Positions 49,001 to 55,992 of a stretch of DNA of 64,000 bases are shown here, piece by piece; the first letter of the stretch is position 1; the number at the start of each line of letters is the position of its first letter. Where the stretch lies: contig OZ221973.1 in the NCBI GenBank assembly GCA_965119745.1, positions 3,162,001 to 3,226,000 of the forward strand. The letters run 5' to 3'. The notes beneath the pieces were generated by a model. It saw nothing but the letters and a program-made list of their open reading frames with translations. It was not told where the DNA came from and did not search any database. The position numbers and the translations under genes were made by a program. This DNA comes from CAJFUR01 sp904420575. Lineage in GTDB: Bacteria; Actinomycetota; Coriobacteriia; Coriobacteriales; Eggerthellaceae.

Positions 49001-49130
49001 GCATCTCCTGCGTGTAGCCGTCGAGAGACAGGTCGGTCTGCATCGTGGACAGCAAGACGCCCATGACCGCCATGCTCGCAGCGGCGACGAGAACGAGGGC
49101 GGCTATCTTGACCTTGAGTTTCCTGGACAT
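46047..49130 (-). CDS. Mechanosensitive (MscS) channel with two tandem extracytoplasmic sensor domains
   Basis: A 1027-residue protein. After a first membrane helix (residues 8-28) comes a large extracytoplasmic Cache-like domain to about 270, then two helices, a second Cache-like domain (about 345-580), another helix, and a C-terminal MscS channel (pore helix ASAGILSIAISFGAKELVSD; then LFIIFEGEFRVGDIIMVGDW and VIRNSDISNVINMTKE). Both sensor regions share GFxFAVS and a following YxVTYHPD/TFASFPD stretch, so they are probably duplicates. Canonical MscS is about 290 residues; this one appears to couple ligand sensing to ion flow. It starts 10 bases after the solute-binding gene. Confidence 0.85.
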   Translation of the reverse strand: MSRKLKVKIAALVLVAAASMAVMGVLLSTMQTDLSLDGYTQEMRQEGAALPDVLAEADEDVRQNTDVYDAIFQSKAQSIAFMANNDAGFEATDAKMVEYQDLLGVDNVLVVDRDGTVVASAQDTMANFAYARFNQLRTVFDDGEPSQAVEVEVPEQDWLMRYYAARIDDGRMVVVEQDPAELRELIEVAGSTESALKNIAIGEHGFMFAVSATDYLVTYHPDERLVGTDAIDGGIDVADLEDGAFARMTLAGEELYCGVTKVGDTYYVAAVPESDMAAARNVTVGVILFVFFAVMTVVILYGVFVLREEERRGGDPADFRAVGPLRYNKAIGRKAAVLSFVGFLGILLVSFYMQTLFALSSKSVANNERAVEVEQTIQRANERLDDLTAQYGERYLGKCRVAGYVLDHNPALATRDDLQALADALQIQYVYVFDAAGSLVATNSSYANFTLSDDPEDQSFEFKKLLQGADSVVQEPMNDEISGELRQYIGVPLHDADGDADGLVQIGIRPTRLEDLLDSVQIDQVLAAVKAGAGGFAFAVSKADDTFASFPDARLVGKSVFEHGMTEAQLKDGYCDYLSVDGATYYASAVETDDHYLFVAGTEGELMAERVPLTLATGGVAAVCLAVIFLLLAFEGRKAAAAVAGGTQVEQDARMIDVTMPSGRTAKTETAASRWLDRSFKWREKTVEQKTATVVRWLVGVSAIAVCVAVVFQDRIFGEGSIFSYILGGGWERGLNVFALTACLMFACVALTAVTIVQKLLNLLSSVLGARGETVCRLLGSFVKYATIIGMVYYCLMLVGVDTTTLLASAGILSIAISFGAKELVSDILSGLFIIFEGEFRVGDIIMVGDWRGTVVEIGVRTTKVEDGSKNIKVIRNSDISNVINMTKETSYASCDVGIEYGESLERVENILAKELPNIRKRLPAIIDGPFYKGVVSLGDNSVNIRITVQCAEKNRIQLERDLNREMKLLFDKYDISIPFPQVVINQPTEFQKATEAEKRSADRFNEEQKAASRNLGNEDEDEDGKR

Positions 49131-49140
49131 GCCGCTCCCC

Positions 49141-49983
49141 CTAGTCCCATTTGTCCGTCAGTTCGGCGATGGTGCCGTCGTCGAGCATGCCTTGGATGGC
49201 CTCGGCCACCGGCTGGCTCAGCGCGGAGTCCTTCTGGGTGGCCACGCCGTACTCCTGGCTACCGATCGTGAAGTCCAGCAGATGGCGATCGGCGTTCAGA
49301 TAGGTCTTCGCAATGCTGCCGTCCATGCAGGCCGCGTCCACGGAACCCTCTTCCAGACACCGGCTCAGTTCCTCATAGGAAGGCAACTGCACAAGACGGA
49401 AGGTGTCGAACTGCGTGACCGAGTGATCCTCGGTCTGCTCGAGCGCCTCGCCGTCCGTGAAGCCTTCCTCGGCGAGGCGGATGACCAGCTGAGGAGCCGT
49501 GTTCGAACCCGCCATGGCGCCGAATGTCAGACCCTTCAGGCCCTCGACGCCCTCGATGAGCGAACTGTTCTCCACCATGACGACGGAGGCGTCCTGGTAG
49601 TACGCGGGCGAGAAGTCGAAGTTCTCCAGCCGCGTGTCGAAAACGGAATAACACGCCACCAGACAGTCCACCTGGCCGTCCAGCAGCATCTCCTTGCGCG
49701 TCTCGGGCAGCACAGACACGAACTCCACGTCCGCGTAGCCCAGGCGCCGCGCCAGCTCCTCGGCGATGTCGATCTCCAGGCCATAGTACTTGCCCGTGTT
49801 CTCGTTCAGATAGCCGAAGCCCACGACGTCGCTTCGCACACCCACGCGCAGCGTGCCTTCGCCGGACGCGCCCGCCTTGTCGCCACCTGCACCGCCAGTG
49901 CAGCCAGCGAGCGCCAGCGCGCACGAAAGCAGGACGGCGGTCAGTAGAAACGCCGCGCCTCTTCTCCTTGTTGCCTTGCCCAT
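49141..49983 (-). CDS. Extracytoplasmic solute-binding lipoprotein (amino-acid ABC type, SBP_bac_3)
   Basis: A 280-residue lipoprotein with signal and lipobox LAGC, then a periplasmic-binding-protein type 3 fold (GTLRVGVRSDVVGFGYLNEN; GKYYGLEIDIAEELARRLGY; GQVDCLVACYSVFDTR). Such proteins bind amino acids or small organic acids. No ABC permease or ATPase follows. The next gene is the double-sensor MscS protein, 10 bases on, so this protein more likely delivers ligand to a sensor than to a transporter. ATG 49983 follows GGGAGAAG. Confidence 0.88.
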   Translation of the reverse strand: MGKATRRRGAAFLLTAVLLSCALALAGCTGGAGGDKAGASGEGTLRVGVRSDVVGFGYLNENTGKYYGLEIDIAEELARRLGYADVEFVSVLPETRKEMLLDGQVDCLVACYSVFDTRLENFDFSPAYYQDASVVMVENSSLIEGVEGLKGLTFGAMAGSNTAPQLVIRLAEEGFTDGEALEQTEDHSVTQFDTFRLVQLPSYEELSRCLEEGSVDAACMDGSIAKTYLNADRHLLDFTIGSQEYGVATQKDSALSQPVAEAIQGMLDDGTIAELTDKWD

Positions 49984-50461
49984 CCGTCTTCTCCCATCAC
50001 GTGCGACCCCTCGCCCTCCGCGCGCAGAAAGCCCGCCCGCAGGCAGCGGCGAACAGGGTCGTCCGTCCTCGCCTTCGCGCGCAGGCATCCGCCATGCGCG
50101 GAGGGATCGTCTCTCCCGAGCAGCCTTTTGCAATCGTGGCCGGCGCCGCGCGCCGAGGAATCCAAAGGCTCCTGGAAGCGGCGCGGCCGCGTGGCAAGCC
50201 GCGACCCAAATAACGTAGTATGGCAAAAGCCCGGATGGCCGCTGCGGACAAATTCCTGGTTCAACTTATTGCTGACGGTCGGCAACGAGCGGCCGTCGTG
50301 GGCCGTCCGTTGCCGCGACCCTGGCACCACGACCCCTCCCAGCGGCCGCCTACGGCGTCCCCGCCGTCGCTCTCGCCCGCAAACCGGCCGCCGCCACGAA
50401 AGCCGGCTGCCGCCCCTCCTCGCGAACCAGCCACCGCCGCTCTTGCACGCAAGGCGCCCGC
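49984..50461. other. Gap of about 480 bp, no gene recognised
   Basis: No frame looks like a protein. It is GC-rich with short recurrences (for example GGCCGTCGTGGGCCGTCCGTT). It should contain the promoter of the solute-binding/MscS operon on the minus strand, but I could not assign one. Confidence 0.5.
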
Positions 50462-51343
50462 CTACGACGAGCCCTCCAAAAAGCACCGCCAAGCTCCCAA
50501 TTCCGTCTGCGCCTGTCGCCGCCCACGATGGAAGTTCTCGGTCAGCTTGGCCACGTCGCGCTCCGTGTTCTCGACCCCCTGGTCCTCGGCATAGAACACG
50601 TAGGCGCGGCCCTCGGCTTCCAAACGCTCCAGCCGGTCGAGCTCGGCGTTGTAGCGCCGGCTCCAGGTATCCAGCGCCGCACGCATCCGCGGGCGCCGCC
50701 AGAAGAACGCGTCGTAGAGCCTGTTGGGCCGCCCCCGACGCCGAAAGCCGCGCGGGCGCGTGCACACGACGAAAAACCGCCGCAGCCCGTCGTCCATGGC
50801 ACGGGGCACCATGATGCCGCCCCCGACGCCGATGCCGCCGTCGTAGAGGGCGTGCCCGTCCACCCAGGTGGGCGGCAGGACGATCGGATAGCTGGTGGAC
50901 GCGCGCACGCGCGTCATGAGCGCCTGCCGGGTGGGAAAGTCCTCGCGCGCGAAGAAGGCCGTCTCCCCCGTGTCGCGGTCGATGGCCTGCAGCGTCACCT
51001 GCGCCGGGTTGTTCTGGCACGCTGCGAAGTCGAACGGCAGCCGCTTCCCTGCGGGCACCTGAACGCCGCCGTGCAGGATGGACCCGAAGCCGTCCGCGTC
51101 CACGAACGGCTCCACCCACCAGCGGAAGGACAGGCCGTCGAGCGTGGCCGTGAACGAGGCCTGCGCCCGGCGCACGTCGCGGGAGACGTAGTCGATCGCG
51201 TTCGTGGCCCCCGCCGAAAGGCCGTACACGTCGTCGAAGTACAGCCCGTTCTCCAGCATGACCGTGAGGGCGCCCGCCGAATACGAGTTGCGCATGCCCC
51301 CGCCTTCGAACACGAGGGCGACGTCATGCACCGTGCTTTCCAC
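50462..51343 (-). CDS. Patatin-like phospholipase
   Basis: A 293-residue patatin-family serine acylhydrolase: the oxyanion-hole motif EGGGMR (residues 13-18), the nucleophile elbow G-L-S-A-G and the Asp of the dyad in ALYDGGIGVGGGI. It matches the bacterial YjjU-like group in size and in its charged C-terminal helix region. The start is GTG 51343 with GGGGAGGG ahead, one base after the stop of the membrane-protein gene, so the two are co-transcribed. It likely acts on lipid esters in the cytoplasm. Confidence 0.92.
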   Translation of the reverse strand: MESTVHDVALVFEGGGMRNSYSAGALTVMLENGLYFDDVYGLSAGATNAIDYVSRDVRRAQASFTATLDGLSFRWWVEPFVDADGFGSILHGGVQVPAGKRLPFDFAACQNNPAQVTLQAIDRDTGETAFFAREDFPTRQALMTRVRASTSYPIVLPPTWVDGHALYDGGIGVGGGIMVPRAMDDGLRRFFVVCTRPRGFRRRGRPNRLYDAFFWRRPRMRAALDTWSRRYNAELDRLERLEAEGRAYVFYAEDQGVENTERDVAKLTENFHRGRRQAQTELGAWRCFLEGSS

Positions 51344-51344
51344 G

Positions 51345-51761
51345 TCACGCCCTCCCCTGCTGCAAGACGGATTGCCGCCCGGCCTGCGGCGGCTGCCGCA
51401 TGTCGGCGATCTCGCGGCGGACGACGGCCAGATCGGGATCCGGACCCACCAGCTGCCGATAGAGCCGCTCGACCTCGCCGCGGACCGCGATCTCCCGCGC
51501 GTCGCTCAGCACGAAGAACGACACGCGCAGATACAGTTCCAGGTCCTTGGCGCTTTCCAGCTGCCGCGGGTCGCAGCCCGCTGCGCAGTGGGCACGGTCG
51601 GTCGCCAGCGCGTCCAACATGCCGGAAACGACGCGGCGCATGCGCGCCAGGCTGGCCTTGCGGTCGCGATACGCCGTGTACTGAGGCAGGAACAAGGCCA
51701 CGCACACGGCAGTGACCTCGGCGAACGCTGTGAACCATTCCGGAAGCGATCCCAACTCCAT
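51345..51761 (-). CDS. Small membrane-anchored protein, unknown function
   Basis: A 138-residue protein with one N-terminal membrane segment (WFTAFAEVTAVCVALFLPQY) and a cytoplasmic helical domain rich in Arg and Asp. Similar one-helix proteins exist but I cannot name a family. It is translated just ahead of the patatin gene (one-base gap), which suggests they work together. The ATG at 51761 follows AAGGAG. Confidence 0.7.
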   Translation of the reverse strand: MELGSLPEWFTAFAEVTAVCVALFLPQYTAYRDRKASLARMRRVVSGMLDALATDRAHCAAGCDPRQLESAKDLELYLRVSFFVLSDAREIAVRGEVERLYRQLVGPDPDLAVVRREIADMRQPPQAGRQSVLQQGRA

Positions 51762-51925
51762 CGCTTGCACTCCTTCCGTTCGAACGTGTGTGCCCAAAGG
51801 CCCGCGTGCCTGCCGGCAGGTGCCCGTGCGACCATCTTCGAAACGCATCCGTCCGTCATGGTAGGATGCGGGAAACAGGGCATCCGGCCGGGAAAGGAAC
51901 CTGAGCCAAGCCGTTTCGCACGCGA

Positions 51926-52040
51926 CAGGCGAGCGTTGCTGCGCCGGGGATGGCTTCAGGCGAGCGTTGCCACGGTCGAAAGGCGACAGGCAAGCGTTAC
52001 CACGTCCGCGACGGGGCCAGGCGAACATTGCCACGGTAGG
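51926..52040. repeat. Four degenerate direct repeats of about 30 bp
   Basis: The unit CAGGCGAGCGTTGCCACGG recurs at 51926, 51957, 51987 and 52018, periods 31, 30 and 31. Units vary as CAGGC[G/A]A[G/A]C[G/A]TT[G/A]C. They lie between the end of the ABC ATPase gene and the start of the small membrane protein/patatin pair (both minus strand). No coding frame runs through. Confidence 0.75.
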
Positions 52041-52076
52041 AACAATATCCGGTACAGCCAGCCACGGCGCTCCTCG

Positions 52077-52940
52077 TCACCGGCTCGTCGACGCCAGGGC
52101 CATGTAGCCATCCTCGAGCGCGGGCTCCACCAGCTGCGATCCGGCAGGAGGGACATCGGCCACCAGACGATAGCGCGTGCCCTCCGGCGAGGAGGCCGCG
52201 TTCACCACCACGCCCTGCGCGGGCGGCGCGGCAAGCGGCGGCGTGAGCCAGGTGCGGCCGCGCGCTTCGCCCACCAAATCAGCGGTCGCGCCGTCGTAGC
52301 GCACATGCCCGCCGCGCAGCACGCACACGTAGGGACAGGTCTGGGCCACGTCGTCCAGGATGTGAGTGGACAGGATCACCGTGCGCTCGCCGCCGAGCGT
52401 GGCCAGAAGCGTGCGGAAGCGCATGCGCTCCTCGGGGTCGAGCCCGGCCGTAGGTTCGTCCACCACCAACAGCCGCGGGTCGCCCATGAGCGCCTGGGCG
52501 ATGCCCACGCGCCGGCGCATGCCGCCGGAGAACCCGCCGATACGCCGCCGCGCCACATCGGCCAAGCCCACACGCTCGAGAAGCTCGGCGGCCTGGCGGC
52601 GGCGCTCGCGGGCGTCGTCCATGCCCTTGAGCACGCCTACGTAGTCCAGAAACTCCGGCGGAGTGAGGTTAGGATACGGCTCGATATCCTGCGGCAGGTA
52701 GCCGAGCGTGCGCTTGAGCGCGCGGCGGACGCGGGCGTCGGCCAGGTCGCAGCCGTCCACCAGCACGCGCCCGCGCGTGGGACTGGCGATGCCGCAAAGG
52801 ATGCGCATGAGCGTGGTCTTGCCGGCGCCGTTGGGACCTACGAGCCCGATCATGCCGGAGGGCAGGTCGAGCGTGAGGTCATCGAGGGCACGCGGCTTCT
52901 TGCGGAAGTCCTTGCCCAGGTGGTCGAGGGAGATGAACAT
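52077..52940 (-). CDS. ABC transporter ATP-binding protein (ABC-2/multidrug type)
   Basis: A 287-residue ATPase: Walker A GPNGAGKTT, signature FSGGMRRRVGIAQAL, Walker B LLVVDEPTAGLD, and the H-loop ILSTHILDD. It is of the CcmA/NatA-like group that energises ABC-2 exporters. It closes a five-gene operon with three membrane proteins and an ECF sigma factor. ATG 52940 with AAAGGAA. Confidence 0.93.
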   Translation of the reverse strand: MFISLDHLGKDFRKKPRALDDLTLDLPSGMIGLVGPNGAGKTTLMRILCGIASPTRGRVLVDGCDLADARVRRALKRTLGYLPQDIEPYPNLTPPEFLDYVGVLKGMDDARERRRQAAELLERVGLADVARRRIGGFSGGMRRRVGIAQALMGDPRLLVVDEPTAGLDPEERMRFRTLLATLGGERTVILSTHILDDVAQTCPYVCVLRGGHVRYDGATADLVGEARGRTWLTPPLAAPPAQGVVVNAASSPEGTRYRLVADVPPAGSQLVEPALEDGYMALASTSR

Positions 52941-52954
52941 GGCGGGTTCCTTTC

Positions 52955-53725
52955 TTATCCGCGCTTGAAGCTGCGGTGGCGGGCAATGACGCTCGCTACC
53001 ACGAGCAGCCCAGCGACAAGGGCGAGCTTAGTGACGAGCAAGGCGATGGCGACAAGCGGCGTGGCCGGAGCAGCAGCCGAAACCGCGTCGAGCAACGGGG
53101 GGCAGCCGAAGAAGGCCTGGCACACCGGGTCGGCGGCGATGTGGAACTGGATGCCGCCTCCCGCCGTCGGCTCGCCCACGAACGAGAGCGGCACGAGCGC
53201 CGCAAGCCATCCGACTGCGGCGACGATGCGCGCCAAGGCCTTCGGAAGCACCGTCCCCACCAACGCCGAGAGCGCCATCGCAAGCAGCGCGGCCGGTGCC
53301 GCCACAGACGCGAAGAGCGCCGCAGCTTGGAGCGGCCCCCAGGGATTACCGTGAGCAAGCTGCCCGAACCCGCAGAACAGCAGCAGCGCGAACGAGGGGA
53401 GCGCGAACACGGCGAACGCGCCCGCCACGCGCGCCGCGGTCAGGGTCACGGCCGCGACGGGCGCGGCGTCTTCGATTTCCCCGACGCCTAGTCGCGAGGG
53501 AGCGGACGCGAGGTCGGTGCAGGCCGCCGCGCACGCGAGGGGCGGCAAAAAGGCGAGCATCTGAGCCAAGAACGCCAGATCCGAGGCGTTCCCCGTCTCG
53601 AAAGGCATCGCCGAGTTCACCATGACAGAAAGCGACAGCAGGGCCAGCAACGCAGAAACGACCCACAGCGCCCGCTGCCGCCCCGCTATGCGCGCATGGG
53701 CGAGCGCCAATCGCGGAAACCTCAT
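52955..53725 (-). CDS. ABC-transporter-associated membrane protein
   Basis: A 256-residue membrane protein with about six hydrophobic segments and little else; it is plausibly one permease subunit for the ATPase 14 bases downstream. It overlaps the preceding membrane gene by four bases (ATGA). No sequence family is recognised with confidence. Confidence 0.78.
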   Translation of the reverse strand: MRFPRLALAHARIAGRQRALWVVSALLALLSLSVMVNSAMPFETGNASDLAFLAQMLAFLPPLACAAACTDLASAPSRLGVGEIEDAAPVAAVTLTAARVAGAFAVFALPSFALLLFCGFGQLAHGNPWGPLQAAALFASVAAPAALLAMALSALVGTVLPKALARIVAAVGWLAALVPLSFVGEPTAGGGIQFHIAADPVCQAFFGCPPLLDAVSAAAPATPLVAIALLVTKLALVAGLLVVASVIARHRSFKRG

Positions 53726-54375
53726 CGCGTGCCCACCGCCTTGGCGCACACGCGCTCCGGCTTCCCAAGAGAAAGCCAGGCACCGACAGCCGCGACAGCG
53801 GCGGCGACCAGCGGCACCCCGCGTTGCAAGGCGAGCGCGGTCATCAGGTTGGTGTCCCAGAAAAACGAGAGGACGACCCAGATGAGCACGATGCAGAACG
53901 TCGCGCCACGCGGGCTTCCTGCGGCCGCGGCCGCCGCATACGCCGACAGCACGAACACCACCGCGCCGCCGACCGGGGTGGCCGCGCTCGGCCACCCCAC
54001 GTCACCGTACACGACGCCCAGCAGATGAAGCGGCGCGAACATGACGAACGCGCCCGCCATCCCAGCAAGGGCGAGCAGGGCCCCGCGCATCGTCTGCACG
54101 GCGCGCTCGCCTACGGGCGTGGATCCGTGCAGTTCGACAAGCGGATCGCCCGCGAGTACCCCGACGGAGGCCAAGCCGACGACGAGCGAATGGAGCGGCA
54201 TGAGCATGATCACGACGGCGGTCGTCCACTGCGCGTCCACTGCGGCGCTCAGCACGACGCCGACAACGGCGATGAGCGCGCCCGCGATCAGCGGCAGGGC
54301 GAACCCGACGCGCCCGATGCGGTGCAGTTGCGCTGCGGCGAGGCCGACGAGCGCTCGGGAATGCTGCCAGTTCAT
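53722..54375 (-). CDS. ABC-transporter-associated membrane protein
   Basis: A 217-residue membrane protein with five or six hydrophobic segments, starting MNWQHSRALVGLAAAQLHR. It is likely the second permease subunit. ATG 54375 has a very strong AAGGAGGAG. It begins 11 bases after the stop of the upstream membrane protein and is coupled to the next by ATGA. Confidence 0.75.
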   Translation of the reverse strand: MNWQHSRALVGLAAAQLHRIGRVGFALPLIAGALIAVVGVVLSAAVDAQWTTAVVIMLMPLHSLVVGLASVGVLAGDPLVELHGSTPVGERAVQTMRGALLALAGMAGAFVMFAPLHLLGVVYGDVGWPSAATPVGGAVVFVLSAYAAAAAAGSPRGATFCIVLIWVVLSFFWDTNLMTALALQRGVPLVAAAVAAVGAWLSLGKPERVCAKAVGTR

Positions 54376-54386
54376 AGACTCCTCCT

Positions 54387-55178
54387 TCATACGACCTGCA
54401 GCCGTGCGAGCGCGGCCCGCCGTGACGAGCAAACAGCCGCTGCCAGCAGGGCAGCGCCGAGTGCAACCAAGCCGACGGGTCCAAGCGCCCCTTGCACGAC
54501 TCCGACAAGTCCCCAGGCGCCTCCGGCCGTGTCTGCCTGTGCAGCGGGCAGCACAAGCGGCACGAGCACTGCGCCCACCACCGCACCCGCCCATGGCGTC
54601 TCCGACCACACGGCGACGAACGCCGAGGCCCCGGCAACCAACGCGAGGGGCACCAGCCACGAGACCACGACAAAACCCAGTTCGATCGAACCCCACCAGG
54701 CGAACGCCGCCGACGAGGCGAGGCCCACAAGCGCGTCCACGCCCAGCACAGCGGCAAGACGCGCGAGCGCGACGGTCTGCGGTCCCAGCGGCGTGGCGAG
54801 CGCCAACGCGTCGGCGCGCCCGGAGGAGAGCGCCAACGTCACTGTGATCGCCGCTCCGACCAGCAAAAACGCCGCGAACCACCAGGCAGCTTCAACAGCC
54901 GCGACTCCCGTCATGCCGATCAGGCACGCACCGGCCAGCGCAGCCGCAGCCACCACCACCGCAGCCGCAAGCACGGCGTACGGAACGACGCGCACCTGCG
55001 CTGCCACGAGGCTCGCCGCCAGGCGCGCGCCCTTGGCGGCCGGCCACCGTTCGGCCTCGAGCGGCGAGGGCGCAGCCTCGATGCGCGTCGCGATGGACGC
55101 GAATGCGGGCACGTCGTGTGCGCACGCGCTTTCCTGCTGCCGCAGCGCTTCGCGCATTGGCGAATCCATTCCGTTCAT
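54387..55178 (-). CDS. Membrane protein coupled to ECF sigma factor, possible anti-sigma or permease
   Basis: A 263-residue protein: about 60 mostly polar N-terminal residues predicted inside the cell, then six hydrophobic segments. It overlaps the sigma gene by four bases (ATGA), the usual place for an anti-sigma factor. The N-terminal part lacks the HxxxCxxC zinc anti-sigma motif, so permease is equally possible. GGGGAGG precedes the ATG. Confidence 0.7.
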   Translation of the reverse strand: MNGMDSPMREALRQQESACAHDVPAFASIATRIEAAPSPLEAERWPAAKGARLAASLVAAQVRVVPYAVLAAAVVVAAAALAGACLIGMTGVAAVEAAWWFAAFLLVGAAITVTLALSSGRADALALATPLGPQTVALARLAAVLGVDALVGLASSAAFAWWGSIELGFVVVSWLVPLALVAGASAFVAVWSETPWAGAVVGAVLVPLVLPAAQADTAGGAWGLVGVVQGALGPVGLVALGAALLAAAVCSSRRAALARLQVV

Positions 55179-55720
55179 GATCGCCTCCCCAAAGTCTCTT
55201 GCAACAGCCGCCGCGCGCGGGACACGCGGGACTTCACCGTGCCCACGGGCACGTCGGCAATGGCGGCGATCTCGGCGTAGGGCAGCTCGTGCAGCCAGGC
55301 CAGACGCACCGTCTCCGCCAACTCGACCGGCAGCGCGTCGAGCGCCGCAAGGATCTCGGCCACGCCGGCGGCCTCCAGCACGGAGTCCGCAGCGTCGCCC
55401 GCACCGTCCGCGAGTGCCTCGGCCGCCTCGTCAAGCGGGCATTCCGTAAGCCGCGTCCGCCGCACGCGCACGTACGCCTGCCGTTTCGCGATGCCGAGCA
55501 GCCAGGTGAGCACCCGGCTGTCGCCTCTGAACGCCGCCGCCGAGCGCCAGCACCCGAGCCACGTGTCAGCTGCCACCTCCTCGGCCACTTCCCGGCTACC
55601 GACGCGCGCGAGCGCGAACGCCAGCACGGCTGGCGCGAAGGCGCGGTACAGCTCTTCGAGCGCAGCTTCGTCGCCGCGCGCCACGCGCGCAAGCGTCGCC
55701 GTCGCCTCCCGTTCGTCCAT
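55175..55720 (-). CDS. ECF-type RNA polymerase sigma factor
   Basis: A protein of about 181 residues. Sigma region 2 reads LEELYRAFAPAVLAFALARV through EVAADTWLGCWRSAAAF; region 4 reads LPYAEIAAIADVPVGTVKSR, the sigma-70 region-4 HTH. It directs transcription of a small regulon. The ATG at 55720 with GGAAGGCGG is preferred over 55750, which has no ribosome-binding site and would fall at the predicted transcription start. It leads the ABC operon and probably drives its own promoter. Confidence 0.92.
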   Translation of the reverse strand: MDEREATATLARVARGDEAALEELYRAFAPAVLAFALARVGSREVAEEVAADTWLGCWRSAAAFRGDSRVLTWLLGIAKRQAYVRVRRTRLTECPLDEAAEALADGAGDAADSVLEAAGVAEILAALDALPVELAETVRLAWLHELPYAEIAAIADVPVGTVKSRVSRARRLLQETLGRRS

Positions 55721-55754
55721 CCCGCCGCCTTCCGCTCTCGTCGCCTTCATTTCG

Positions 55755-55783
55755 TTAGTAGCGCCAACGGCCTGTGCGGTTCA
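55755..55783 (-). promoter_or_regulatory. Candidate self-directed promoter of the ECF sigma operon
   Basis: On the minus strand TGAACC (55783-55778), resembling the GAAC -35 core of ECF-sigma promoters, is 17 bases from TACTAA (55760-55755). A start near 55748 leaves a leader of about 28 bases before ATG 55720. Confidence 0.4.
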
Positions 55784-55992
55784 CGCTTTTTCGATAAGAT
55801 TTCGTTCCCCGGCACGGCGAAGGGGAGGGGGTCGATCCCAAAAATTGCAGCTGTGGCGGGCTTCAGCGAAGGTTGCCAGGGGGCGGCAGTTCGCGACCTG
55901 GGGTTTCGCGGCTTGCTTTGCCCGCGAGAGCTTTGCGAGGTGCCACAGCCGCAAAAAACGGGACCGAGCGCGGCTTCGTTCGGACCGTCCGC

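Noticed and set aside
45927..49271. A plus-strand open frame of more than 1100 codons opposite the MscS gene
   Set aside because: It has His/Arg/Ala-rich shadow composition with no motifs; the minus strand carries a coherent channel protein.
51926..52040. Possible CRISPR from four repeats spaced about 30 bp
   Set aside because: The repeats are degenerate, only about 19 bp is shared, the intervening pieces are about 11 bp, and there are no cas genes.
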